Origin: an uncultured Ruminococcus sp.
Lineage (GTDB): Bacteria > Bacillota > Clostridia > Oscillospirales > Ruminococcaceae
Assembly: GCA_946413815.1 (NCBI GenBank)
Contig: CAMKMD010000009.1
Coordinates: 1 to 64,000 of the forward strand
Direction of reading: 5' to 3'
Length of the DNA stretch: 64,000 nt
Shown: piece by piece, positions 52,718-61,333 of the stretch
Layout of the letters: each line of letters starts with the position of its first letter
Position numbering within the stretch: the first letter of the stretch is position 1
Translations under genes and position numbers: made by a program
The notes under the pieces: generated by a model
What the model saw: only the letters and a program-made list of their open reading frames with translations
What the model was told of the DNA's origin: nothing
The model's database searches: none

Positions 52718-52889
52718 ACTCCGCTGTGATCAATGTTGTGGTTTTTGATTGCATATTGATTCTTCCCTATGTCAGTTTGAATTACTCCAATTTAGCCCAA
52801 CGTAAGCGCCAACCAAACCCGGCCCTTCCGTCAAACTGAAAAAGATGCTTAAATATACTCACAGCAAAAATCTGAAAGGAGCTGTGAGT

Positions 52890-53180
52890 ATGATGACTAC
52901 AAAGGAAGAAAAACGGGAGCTGCTGCATAGGAAATGGGAGGAACAGATCGCAGAATGTGAAAGCAGTAATATGCCGGTCAAGGAATGGTGTGCTGTAAAT
53001 GGCGTGAATCTGAACACTTTCTACGCCCGAATCTCGGCATTAAAGAAAGACAAGCTGAAACAAAGTGTACAGCAAACTCAGGAAATTGTATCGCTCAGCG
53101 TAATCCAAGAGAGCGGTACAACCAATTCTGAAACTGTTGTTCCGAAAGTCCGCCCAAAGGAAAACGATGTATACAGATAA
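52890..53180 (+). CDS. IS66 family TnpA-like accessory protein
   Basis: 96 residues from MMTTKEEKRELL, after GAAAGGAG. The WEEQIAECESSNMPVKEWCAVNG and NTFYARISALKK segments match the helix-turn-helix of IS66 orfA/TnpA proteins. The downstream orfB and transposase are absent. Confidence 0.75.
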   Translation: MMTTKEEKRELLHRKWEEQIAECESSNMPVKEWCAVNGVNLNTFYARISALKKDKLKQSVQQTQEIVSLSVIQESGTTNSETVVPKVRPKENDVYR

Positions 53181-53216
53181 GTCCCGGATATTTGATAATT
53201 TCCGGGACTTATTTTT
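53179..53216 (+). terminator. Terminator of TnpA-like gene
   Basis: AAGTCCCGGA…TCCGGGACTTATTTTTG. Confidence 0.8.
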
Positions 53217-53345
53217 GCGAAATATATGCTCTGAATAAATGGCGGTTACCTTGTTATATCTTCCTATTTACTTAACGCCTTGCCTAACCGCAAGTATAAC
53301 GATGCTTTTTCATTGGGCATTTTCCTGAAATTTGATATGAGACCG

Positions 53346-53419
53346 TTGTCCCGCCTAAGGCGGTTTGGGACTATTTTGTCCCAATCTCGGTTGACAAGTG
53401 TATCTGATTATGGTAAGAT
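53346..53419 (+). promoter_or_regulatory. Promoter and upstream repeats of the HTH gene
   Basis: TTGACA (53391-53396), 17 bp, TAAGAT (53414-53419). Upstream, TTGTCCC occurs at 53346 and 53376 (30 bp apart), and TTGGGAC-tatttt-GTCCCAA forms a perfect inverted repeat ending 8 bp before the -35. An operator is likely. Confidence 0.65.
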
Positions 53420-53462
53420 AGGTTCAGAAAAGCAAATACGCCAGAAAACGGGAGGGGATCAA

Positions 53463-55040
53463 ATGAGCACTTCTAACAGTAATCACGGCGCCACGATCAA
53501 CAAAGAAGAGAATATTCCGGAAGAATCTTTTCCGGAATGGTTCAAAAGCAAACAACAGTCGCTCAAAAATAAAGACGGAAGCAAAATCTCGACCGAAGAA
53601 ATCGGGCTGATGATCGGACTGAATTACAGTACGTTCCGCAAGTACATTTACAATCAGAGAACAACAAAAAAACGGGACTTCATCATTGCGGTCTGTGCTG
53701 TGATGGGATGCGATAGGGACGATACAAGTAAAGCTTTGACACTGTACGGATTTCCGGAGTTGGATGAGTATTATCGAAGAGATGAGATTATATGGGATCT
53801 GCTTGTAGCCGATCCGGGTACTCCGGTTTCTGTTGCGCAAATCAATAAGGCACTTGACGCAGGGGGATATTCGCCGCTGGACATTCACAATCACAGAAAC
53901 AAGGAACAGGCGCAGGATAAACATCAGGTTCCGTTCAAGCTGGTTCGACGGCATTTTCAGTGTACGGTCGAAGGCATCGGGCGCCTCAGTGATACGGACA
54001 GCTTTCTGGATTTACTATATGATGTTGAATGCTACTACAATATGCGAACCTGTTTTGAGTATCTCAACGGCGGCAGGCGGTTTGAACTCTGCATACAGCA
54101 TGAAGAACCGCACAGCGATCTGTCAGAAAATATATGGCAGACCGGCATCCGGAGAAGAATTTGCCCGAAACGCAAAAAATATATCGTATATACCTATCCG
54201 ACAGAAGAACAAGAATCAGAACTGTATGAATATGACCGGATTGATGATACCGGCGCATTTCGTGAATGCTTCCTTGAAATCGAAAAAAAGGAACATGAAG
54301 AAAAAAAGCGGCTTTGTGATACGGTCAATGATACACGCAATTACGGCAGCCGCATTTCGGCAAAGGTCATTGACAGCGAGCTGCATATTTTCTGCGAGAT
54401 GTATAACAGCGACATACCGGAACTTTCGGAGTATTATCTGATGGATTTCTGCGGCGGTGAATATACGCTGTATGTTCTGAACCAAAGCTGCTTTATGCAG
54501 ATGGATCTCAGTGCAGAAAAATATGAGCAGATTTACGGAAAACAGCCTGCATTCCGGCTGCTGCATATACGAAAAACAATGGATGATGCGTTCTGCACGA
54601 AAGCCGATCTGCTGAATGCCACTGTGCTTGATCGGTATTCCTCAGAGGAAGAGATCGAGTATTCCGCTTATGAAGCACGCGATATCGGCACCTTTGAGAT
54701 ATACGGCGAGAATGTAATCACGAAACTGCGGCTCAAAACCTACAGAAAACTGAAAGCACAGACAGACGACATGATGAGCAAACTGAAAAACGGTACAGCA
54801 CATATCTGCAATCGGGAATTGCTCGGTGATGCTGCTGACAGGCTGATTGCTGCGTATTTTGGTTTACCGGATATCGAAAACAATGAAGCCGGATATTCGG
54901 CGGAGCAACTTCGTGATGCATTTGAGCTTGGTATGCGCTCGGTTGATGAGATCGGTGCATTTTTACAGAAAAACGGCAGCCTGAAAATCAATGAAGTATT
55001 ATCTTTACAGGAATCGGAAGGAGCTGAAAGTTATGTATGA
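53463..55040 (+). CDS. HTH protein of an HTH/sirtuin gene set
   Basis: 525 residues from MSTSNSNHGATINKE, after GGGAGGGGATCAA; the ORF-track start overlaps the promoter. An N-terminal XRE-like helix-turn-helix (TEEIGLMIGLNYSTFRKYIYNQRT, about residues 38-65) is followed by helical repeats and a beta-containing domain (about 170-450) shared with the next gene: AKVIDSELHIFCEMYNSDIP and ELSEYYLMDFCGGEY. C-terminal helices end in MRSVDEIGAFLQKNGSLKI. The family is not named; HTH proteins of this type occur repeatedly in ruminococci and lachnospiraceae. Overlaps the next gene by 8 bases. Confidence 0.7.
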   Translation: MSTSNSNHGATINKEENIPEESFPEWFKSKQQSLKNKDGSKISTEEIGLMIGLNYSTFRKYIYNQRTTKKRDFIIAVCAVMGCDRDDTSKALTLYGFPELDEYYRRDEIIWDLLVADPGTPVSVAQINKALDAGGYSPLDIHNHRNKEQAQDKHQVPFKLVRRHFQCTVEGIGRLSDTDSFLDLLYDVECYYNMRTCFEYLNGGRRFELCIQHEEPHSDLSENIWQTGIRRRICPKRKKYIVYTYPTEEQESELYEYDRIDDTGAFRECFLEIEKKEHEEKKRLCDTVNDTRNYGSRISAKVIDSELHIFCEMYNSDIPELSEYYLMDFCGGEYTLYVLNQSCFMQMDLSAEKYEQIYGKQPAFRLLHIRKTMDDAFCTKADLLNATVLDRYSSEEEIEYSAYEARDIGTFEIYGENVITKLRLKTYRKLKAQTDDMMSKLKNGTAHICNRELLGDAADRLIAAYFGLPDIENNEAGYSAEQLRDAFELGMRSVDEIGAFLQKNGSLKINEVLSLQESEGAESYV

Positions 55041-56148
55041 GATTTTAAGCCGAAAAAAGTGCTGTGTGTGCCATCACTTCAATCAATTCGATCATCCGGA
55101 GCAGAATCTTTCTCTGCTGTATGATCCGGACTGCATTGATTTTGATTTAGAATCCTTAACGCTGAACGATGCAGGACAAAACATACATCTTAATGTTTCG
55201 CGCACAGAAGATTACCGCTATGACGCTAGCAGTGTCGGATTCGACCGCAGCCATATTGGAATCGAACGGCTGCCAAAAGAGTACCAGATACAGAATTACA
55301 GTGTACTGGACAAAAACCACATGCCGGAACTGCAGCGTCTTGCACCGGAAGCGGACTGCAAATATCATGAACTCTTTGAAGAACTGGATGCCGCAGGGGA
55401 AAAAGAGCGCAGAAGAGTCTGGAGTATGCTGCTGGACAGCCGGAATACCGGCAAACGGATTTCAGCAAAGATCATAGACAATAAGCTGCATATCTTCACG
55501 TAAACATATAATTATGATATGCCGGAACTCGGTGAGTATTATCTGATGGATTATTGTGACGGTGTATATTCATTTTCTGTTTCGGATGTCAGCAGGTTTA
55601 TGACGCTGTATCTGTCGCGCGAAAAGTATCTGCAATATTACGGCGAATACAGTGAATTGAATACGCAGCAGTATACATCTGTGGAAGAAATCGCGGCGCA
55701 TGAAAAAGATTATGCAGAAAAAGGTTATTCTGAGCATGAATTGATAACCCGCCATCGGATGAATGCATTTCAGCGGATGCAGAATGAAATTGATGACCTG
55801 CGCCGGAAACTGAAAAGAGGAAAGGCGCAAATCCGCAGCAGAGATTTGTTCGGGTTCGAGGAATATGAAATGAAGTTTGTTGCAGCATTCAAGATCATTG
55901 AACTCTACAAGGCGAAAACTGAATTCCGCTGTGAGGAGCTGGAAACACTCACCTGGGAAGGTATGTGCGTAGGATATTATATGAGATCGAAGAAACGCGC
56001 TGAATTCCGGCTGTCTGACGGCAGGACCGTGAAGCTCAACCGAAACGATTTGTATAACGGTTATGAACTCGGTCTGATAACGATCGAGGAAATCGGACAG
56101 TTTCTTTTGAAATACGGAAAACTCAGCATACGAGCCTGCATGAAATGA
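55033..56148 (+). pseudogene. Paralogue of the HTH protein without HTH, interrupted by one stop
   Basis: From MYEILSRKKCC (AAGGAG upstream) the frame runs to TAA at 55501-55503 and then stays open in the same frame to 56148. The two halves align without a break to the C-terminal part of the 53463-55040 product: HIFT-stop-TYNYDMPELGEYYLMDY against HIFC-E-MYNSDIPELSEYYLMDF. A single GAA to TAA change would explain it. About 372 residues if read through. The second half also ends with LGLITIEEIGQFLLKYGKLSI, matching the neighbour. Confidence 0.8.
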
Positions 56149-56178
56149 TGCAGATTGACTGTTGAAAGGGGAATTTTT

Positions 56179-56907
56179 ATGGAAACCAAAGAAGAAAAAA
56201 TAGAAGCACTGCGCAAAGCAGTTGACAACGCTGAAAAAATCGTGTTTTTCGGCGGTGCAGGCGTCTCGACGGAAAGCGGTCTGCCGGATTTCCGCGGAGA
56301 ACAGGGATTGTATCGCCAAAAATACGGTCTGCCGCCGGAATCCTATTTCAGCATCCGTATGCTGAAATATAATCCTGAGGAATTCTTCAAGTTTCAGCGG
56401 AAGCGGGTTTTGGGCTATCAGGCAAAGCCGAATGCAGCACATCTGAAACTCGCTGAATGGGAAAAGCAAGGCAAACTGCGTGCAGTGATCACGCAAAATA
56501 TTGACGGGCTGCATCAGGCGGCAGGAAGTAAAAAAGTGATCGAACTGCACGGCAATATAAAGCACTGCCACTGTATGGTATGTCATAAATCCTATAAAAT
56601 ATCCGCAGTAATGGAAACAGAAGGCATACCGCGCTGCAAAATCTGTCACGGCATCATCAAGCCAGATACGGTTTTGTACGGCGAAAAGCTGAATGTACGC
56701 CTGCTGGAAAAAGCAGCGGACCATATCAGAAAGGCGGATATGCTGATCGTCGGCGGTACATCACTTACTGTGAATCCTGCTGTCAGTCTGGTGCATGAAT
56801 GCAGGGACAAGCCCCTTGTTATCATCAATCTGGGACTCACACCACTGGATGATCGTGCGGATATACGTATCTATGACAAGATTGGAAAGGTCTTTTCTGC
56901 GCTGTAA
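56179..56907 (+). CDS. Sir2-family NAD-dependent deacylase
   Basis: 242 residues from METKEEKIEALRK, after GAAAGGGG; the track start is 8 codons early. GAGVSTESGLPDFRG (NAD loop), TQNIDGLH, catalytic His in ELHGNIKH, zinc Cys pairs (CMVC, CKIC), GGTSLTVNP and INLG. A complete class M/U-type sirtuin, expected to remove acyl groups from lysine at the cost of NAD. It follows the interrupted paralogue by 30 bases in the same direction. Confidence 0.93.
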   Translation: METKEEKIEALRKAVDNAEKIVFFGGAGVSTESGLPDFRGEQGLYRQKYGLPPESYFSIRMLKYNPEEFFKFQRKRVLGYQAKPNAAHLKLAEWEKQGKLRAVITQNIDGLHQAAGSKKVIELHGNIKHCHCMVCHKSYKISAVMETEGIPRCKICHGIIKPDTVLYGEKLNVRLLEKAADHIRKADMLIVGGTSLTVNPAVSLVHECRDKPLVIINLGLTPLDDRADIRIYDKIGKVFSAL

Positions 56908-56913
56908 TGAAAA

Positions 56914-56934
56914 AGGGAGAGCCCAGCTCTCCCT
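56914..56934. terminator. Bidirectional terminator
   Basis: AGGGAGAGC-cca-GCTCTCCCT with A-run before and TTGCTTTT after. Confidence 0.65.
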
Positions 56935-56963
56935 GTTGCTTTTTAGTTCAGATATGTCTTAAA

Positions 56964-57197
56964 TCAGATAGAGATGTTGTCAGCGATCATAGCCGCTTTT
57001 GCCTTTCTTTCGGTCTCTGTGATGAATACGAATACGCATGACATGATGCAGAGCGTGAACCAGTCGGAGGCTGTGATGCTGGAATAGGTTGTTGTCGGGT
57101 TTACAAGCTCCAGGATATATGTAACTGCTGTTGCGATCATGGTGATGATGTAAACGGTCTTGTAAAATGCGAATAATACCTTTTCTGACTTTTTCAT
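56964..57197 (-). CDS. Small two-helix membrane protein
   Basis: 77 residues with helices at about 15-35 (YIITMIATAVTYILEL) and 45-62, short charged ends. AAAGGAG precedes the start. Unknown; an uptake or small anchoring role cannot be assigned. Confidence 0.6.
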   Translation of the reverse strand: MKKSEKVLFAFYKTVYIITMIATAVTYILELVNPTTTYSSITASDWFTLCIMSCVFVFITETERKAKAAMIADNISI

Positions 57198-57298
57198 AAT
57201 GATTCTCCTTTATATGTATAATAGTTTCCGTTCATCAGGGCCTCTCCCCTGTTCCATGATTCCATTATATACCTTTTCTCAGGCGTTGTCCCACTTTG

Positions 57299-57314
57299 AA
57301 TGTTACGTAACATT
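57299..57314. promoter_or_regulatory. Palindrome AATGTTACGTAACATT
   Basis: Perfect 16-bp palindrome about 30-40 bases upstream of the likely -10 (TATAAT) of the 56964-57197 gene; a candidate regulator site. Confidence 0.45.
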
Positions 57315-57356
57315 ACAGAAATGAAACTTATCACTATTACGGAAAAGTTTCTAAGC

Positions 57357-57376
57357 CGTTGATACAAGTATCAACG
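57357..57376. promoter_or_regulatory. Palindrome CGTTGATACAAGTATCAACG
   Basis: Same palindrome as 2880-2899 (complement centre), 54 kb away, with perfect 9-bp arms. About 30 bases before the IS66-derived mini-element. Confidence 0.55.
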
Positions 57377-57407
57377 AACAATAATTCATCAAATAAGGGG
57401 CAGAACC

Positions 57408-57500
57408 GTAACCGCCACCCAATCCCAGCCACCATGAAAAAAAGAGGACTGCTTCATGCAGTCCTCAAAATTTATTATGCCGTGAATAGTTGGCGGTTAC
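57408..57500. mobile_element. 93-bp IS66-derived MITE-like element
   Basis: Left end GTAACCGCCACCCAATCCC agrees at 16 of 19 positions with the left end of 52802-53249. Right end …GAATAGTTGGCGGTTAC agrees with …GAATAAATGGCGGTTAC there. The inside is only a hairpin GAGGACTGC-ttcat-GCAGTCCTC, which would act as a terminator. Confidence 0.65.
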
Positions 57501-57958
57501 GCTTTACCTGTAATTATACATCACCGCTGCAGAAAAGTCATTCAAATATCATCAGAAAGGCCGCATAATGCGGCCTAAGTTTTTCAAAAAATCTGCTGTG
57601 AATTTGGCTCCACCATACAGGTTTCGGATAGGTGCGGTTCTGTGAGCGGCATATATAGCACTATAATCCTAAAGTAACCACTCCATCATGACCCTCTTGT
57701 ATTATCAATAAATGTCACTTAGTAACTCTAAAGTCCTTTTCAGTACGCTCAGTAATAACTTCCGAGGGCTTTTGTAATACTCAGATCCGGTTGATGTACG
57801 GTTGATGTTTATAGTCGATTTTGATGTACAAAATCAAAAATTATAACTGCTTGCAAAATAATGTGTAATCAAGCGGCTTTTTGAGGTATACAGCCGATAT
57901 GTGCCTATATTGCGGTAAAATAAAAGGCACTGTATATTGCAATACAGTGCCAAAATTC
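57501..57958. other. Intergenic region, decayed
   Basis: No gene. A terminator-type hairpin GGCACTGTAT…ATACAGTGCC is at 57926-57951. On the minus strand near 57715-57775 a short frame (QKPSEVITERTEKDFRVTK) has protein-like composition, possibly a gene end. Confidence 0.3.
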
Positions 57959-58003
57959 TGGTTACGGCAGCCGGATTTGAACCAACGGCCTTCGGGTTAT
58001 GAG
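57959..58003 (-). other. tRNA-Met 3' half, integration scar (att)
   Basis: Minus strand: anticodon loop CTCATAA, CCCGA, variable loop, T-arm GTTGG-TTCAAAT-CCGGC, 7-base acceptor strand TGCCGTA, discriminator A and CCA. The 5' half (needed for the acceptor, D and anticodon pairing) is missing. A 3' tRNA fragment ending exactly at the anticodon loop is the classical product of tyrosine-integrase insertion into a tRNA gene. Confidence 0.8.
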
Positions 58004-58162
58004 TTCTGCTGAGCGTATACCATCCTGTATCATCAAGTATAATACAGTCCGAAATATAGCCGTTTCAAGAAATACGGCAACGGTGTTAAGCCGTAAGAAT
58101 CAGATTGTTTTTTTCTGAAATTGGTGCACGAATTGGTGCACTAAAGTATTTTTCGCTATTCT

Positions 58163-58190
58163 TAGCCTCCGTAAAGGAGGCTATCTTTTT
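58163..58190 (+). terminator. Terminator hairpin
   Basis: TAGCCTCC-gtaaa-GGAGGCTA followed by TCTTTTTA. The stretch 58080-58150 minus strand (SAPIRAPISEKNNLILTA, stop) has the look of an integrase C-terminus. Confidence 0.7.
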
Positions 58191-58323
58191 ATACTTTATT
58201 GCTCTTGATTTTACTGTAATAATTATATCACATCGACTGCTTCTTGTCAAGTTGTTTATAGCAAGATTGTTTCACTCAATTATCATGGTTTACCAAACAT
58301 ACCGTTTTTAAAAGAAATACACC

Positions 58324-58602
58324 TTATACAACCGCCTCTATCAACGTCTTATCTTCATACTGCACAGTCTTTACACCCGTTTCTTTATTCTTATTAAAGC
58401 TGAATGTCAGTAAATAACCAGTTTTGAGCCTGTATGAATCAAGATAGTCAGAAAGCTGCTTCTCGCCATCTTCGTTATACTTCTGACCGTGCCATATCTT
58501 CAGCTCTACGATATACCTCTTGCCGAGATAGTCGATATAAACGTCCATACGGCGGTTATTACGTGTACGAACTTCGATGTAATAGTTTCCAACTCCATTC
58601 AT
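58324..58602 (-). pseudogene. C-terminal PD-(D/E)XK nuclease fragment
   Basis: 92 residues matching the end of an AAA-like ATPase/nuclease family: IEVRTRNNRRMDVYIDYLG, the active ELKIWHGQKYNEDGEKQLSDYL and a LLTFSFNKNKE end. The ATPase part is missing: the fragment begins right at the 3' end of the 58615-61311 gene, in the same frame as it (stop codon then four codons). Confidence 0.75.
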
Positions 58603-58614
58603 ATAGTCAGGCTT

Positions 58615-61311
58615 TTATAAACCTAATCCTGCTAAATCATTTATGATATTATACATCTTTATGTATTCATTTCCGTCTTTTCCAAGATTATTCATATCTT
58701 TAAAAAGATCGTATAAGATCTGGAGTTTATTCTTTGAGTACGCTGTGAAGTAAAGATTTTTAAACGTCGTTATAAGATTCTTCCTGGTTTCATTAATGAG
58801 TATCTCTTCCATCTGCTCTTCACTCAGATTCTCGTCAACATATCTGAGAATCAGATCGCACATATCCAGTTCCATCTGAACAGCATAACCGTACTGAGCA
58901 GCCGCTCCTACAACTCCCTTGAGTGCTTTAAGAGATGCTGCTGCACCTTCCGGAGTATCAAGGTCGCCTTCTTCTGCCTCAGCTGCTGCACCAAAGCCTT
59001 TTACAGCATTTACCATAGCTATGGCTCTGTTAATATAAGATAACTGGATATTCAGTGAGATCAGTACGTCTGTTACGGGAACAGTGTCTTCATAGAGATC
59101 AACTTTCTGTGAAGATCCACCTGCTGTACCGTCGGAGAGCATAAATGAAGCAATCGCAGTTTCAGGCTCCATAGCGATATATGAGGTGCCTGTCCAGTCG
59201 CCTATGGTGATGATCTCGGGGATAAGGATGACCAGCTTGCCTTTTGCTGCGCAGCTTCTGACGTTATCCTTTATGTAGTCATCTATGCTGCATTTCGAAA
59301 GAACGGCATCAGCGTTCCTGGCTGTGATATAGACCGGAACAATATCCTTTTCGGCTGCTGCTGCCATTACGGAAAGCGTTGATACACCGGGCTTGTCAGT
59401 ACCTGTGATGTCAGCCCATATAGCATCCTCGAAGTTTGACTCTGCCATTCCTGTCTCAAGATTGAACTGTCTTACCTTCTGCTTATCACCGTCAAGGTTT
59501 ACGGATGTGGTACAGTTGTAGGCAACATCTATGAAGAAATGACCTGTGTCAAGGAAGTCAGTATTAATGCCCTCAGTCCTTATATCAAACTGATATCCGG
59601 TGACAGCAACAGCAAGATGTCTTGAAGAACGGACATTCTCCACAGCCGCATAGATCTGGTCCTGTGCGTCACAGAGCGTGAAATAGTATCTTCCGGCGTA
59701 TCCGGCAACAGCTCCCAGTACATCAACGGAGTACATTCCCTCGGTGCTGCGTTTTTCTGCTGCTGCCTTCAGCTTTTCCTCAGCGTATTCTCCTTCAACG
59801 GAAGAGATAAGGTTCAGGTCAAGGTTAACAGCATAGATGGAACCGCTCACAAGGGTGTTGTTAAGTGTTGAAGAGCCTGTATCATCATTAACGATGGTTG
59901 TCAGTGTCTGGTATTCTCCCAGATGACAGCTGAATGCAGATCTGAACCTATCATTTCCTATCGTCACCACAGGAACCACATTCACGCTTGCAGCGGGAAC
60001 ATCTGTTATCTTCTCATAGCCTGCAATGACCTGTGCATCAGCATCGGAGGCAGGCTCATAGGAGATATTGATGTATCTTCCGCGGAGATCGGCGATCGGT
60101 ATATCAAGCAGTGTTTCTTCATTGATCCTTATGGCGATTGACTGCTTGTCGTTGTCCTTTATGGCATCATAGCGTTCACTTATTTCATTTACCGTATAAG
60201 GAAGCGAGGAGGGGAGGTATTTCTCCCTGTTGTTCTTTATCTCATAATCGAAGATGCTCAGCTTTCCGGGTGCATCATAGCTGCCTGTGAACACATCGGG
60301 AGCACCTGCTGCCATGGTCTTCATTTCATCAAAGCGTGCAAGCTCTTCGTCTGTATATTCCGGAGTGATCTCGCCTTCGCTTTTGCTGAGCTTCTTGAAG
60401 CTGGGATCAAGGGGGATCCATATGCTTTCGCCGCCCTTGCCGCCTGCACCGCGGTACTCGGTATAGGGTACATAAGCCTCCACCCATGTGTGCTCGAACA
60501 CAAAACCTGTAATATCGTTATCCTTATGCATGACAGTTGTATTCCTGAAGCTTACTGCAAGAATATCCGTAGCTGTTTTAAGATCAGCAGCGCCAGTGAA
60601 TGCCAGCGCCTGCTGAGGGGTGATACGTACAGTTCCCCTTACGAATCTTGCTGGGATATCCTTGGCTCTCAGCAGTGAAACGAGCAGTGAGGCCTGATCT
60701 ATGTCGTTTCCTCCGAACTGTGCCAGAGTGAGAAGTGCACCCTTCTTTGAGCCTGTATACATCTCGTTTTGGATATTGTCCTTTACGAAACGGAATACTT
60801 CATCATAGTCTCCCAGATCGTCTGCTGCCTTCCTGAAAACATCATTATCAATGACGTCTTTACCCAGAGCGAGATCAGCCTCCACGGGATCGGGGATAAT
60901 GCTGCTGTTGTCTGCCGGTTTTGCTGCTGTGCTTGCTGTCGTCTCGCTGCTCTTTCCGGGATCAACGGTACTGCCGGCCGCCTGAGTCGTCTGCTTGTCT
61001 GCTTTGACGGAGCTGCCTGCAGTGGTGGTCGTCTTATTGCCGGAAGGCTTTGTTGCAGCTGTCGTTGCGGCAGCTGCCTGCTTTTCGTTTTCACTGAGGC
61101 TCTTCATAATGTCGCTGTACGTCAGTGAGAAATCGCTGTCTGACTCACTGTATGCAAGATGATCCTTTACCGGATAATACTCTGTTATATCGGCATTATT
61201 CTCAGAAGCCGCATTGTTCTTTATGTTCCAGGCTGTTGTGCTGCCTGTATTCCATATCAATGCTGCTGCAAGCACACAGGAGGCCGCTTTGAGCAAATGT
61301 ATTCTCTTCAT
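58615..61311 (-). CDS. Secreted transglutaminase-like protein
   Basis: 898 residues from MKRIHLLKAASC, after AAAGGAG; the track start is 6 codons earlier. Signal peptide, Thr/Ala-rich linker (about 80-145), then a transglutaminase-like core (about 150-330): GGNDIDQASLLVSLLRAKDIPARFVRG, with the His in VFEHTWVEAYVPY and Asp in WIPLDPSFK. The Cys of the classical Cys-His-Asp triad is not at its usual place. The remaining 560 residues are beta-rich and unrecognised, ending in helices. The function may be binding or atypical crosslinking. Confidence 0.8.
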   Translation of the reverse strand: MKRIHLLKAASCVLAAALIWNTGSTTAWNIKNNAASENNADITEYYPVKDHLAYSESDSDFSLTYSDIMKSLSENEKQAAAATTAATKPSGNKTTTTAGSSVKADKQTTQAAGSTVDPGKSSETTASTAAKPADNSSIIPDPVEADLALGKDVIDNDVFRKAADDLGDYDEVFRFVKDNIQNEMYTGSKKGALLTLAQFGGNDIDQASLLVSLLRAKDIPARFVRGTVRITPQQALAFTGAADLKTATDILAVSFRNTTVMHKDNDITGFVFEHTWVEAYVPYTEYRGAGGKGGESIWIPLDPSFKKLSKSEGEITPEYTDEELARFDEMKTMAAGAPDVFTGSYDAPGKLSIFDYEIKNNREKYLPSSLPYTVNEISERYDAIKDNDKQSIAIRINEETLLDIPIADLRGRYINISYEPASDADAQVIAGYEKITDVPAASVNVVPVVTIGNDRFRSAFSCHLGEYQTLTTIVNDDTGSSTLNNTLVSGSIYAVNLDLNLISSVEGEYAEEKLKAAAEKRSTEGMYSVDVLGAVAGYAGRYYFTLCDAQDQIYAAVENVRSSRHLAVAVTGYQFDIRTEGINTDFLDTGHFFIDVAYNCTTSVNLDGDKQKVRQFNLETGMAESNFEDAIWADITGTDKPGVSTLSVMAAAAEKDIVPVYITARNADAVLSKCSIDDYIKDNVRSCAAKGKLVILIPEIITIGDWTGTSYIAMEPETAIASFMLSDGTAGGSSQKVDLYEDTVPVTDVLISLNIQLSYINRAIAMVNAVKGFGAAAEAEEGDLDTPEGAAASLKALKGVVGAAAQYGYAVQMELDMCDLILRYVDENLSEEQMEEILINETRKNLITTFKNLYFTAYSKNKLQILYDLFKDMNNLGKDGNEYIKMYNIINDLAGLGL

Positions 61312-61333
61312 TGTTTTTACTCCTTTCATTGTG

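Larger units (their letters stand above)
52802..53249 (+). mobile_element. IS66-derived mini-element with only a TnpA-like gene
   Basis: Left end GTAAGCGCCAACCAAACCC (52802-52820); right end reads outward GTAACCGCC (53241-53249), both with the GTAA start expected of IS66 ends. It contains a TnpA-like accessory gene and a terminator, but no TnpB or transposase. Both ends are closely related to those of the 93-bp element at 57408-57500. No clear 8-bp target duplication was seen. Confidence 0.65.

Noticed and set aside
57359-57568. 69-residue plus-strand ORF
   Set aside because: Spans the palindrome and the MITE hairpin, with no RBS and no protein character.
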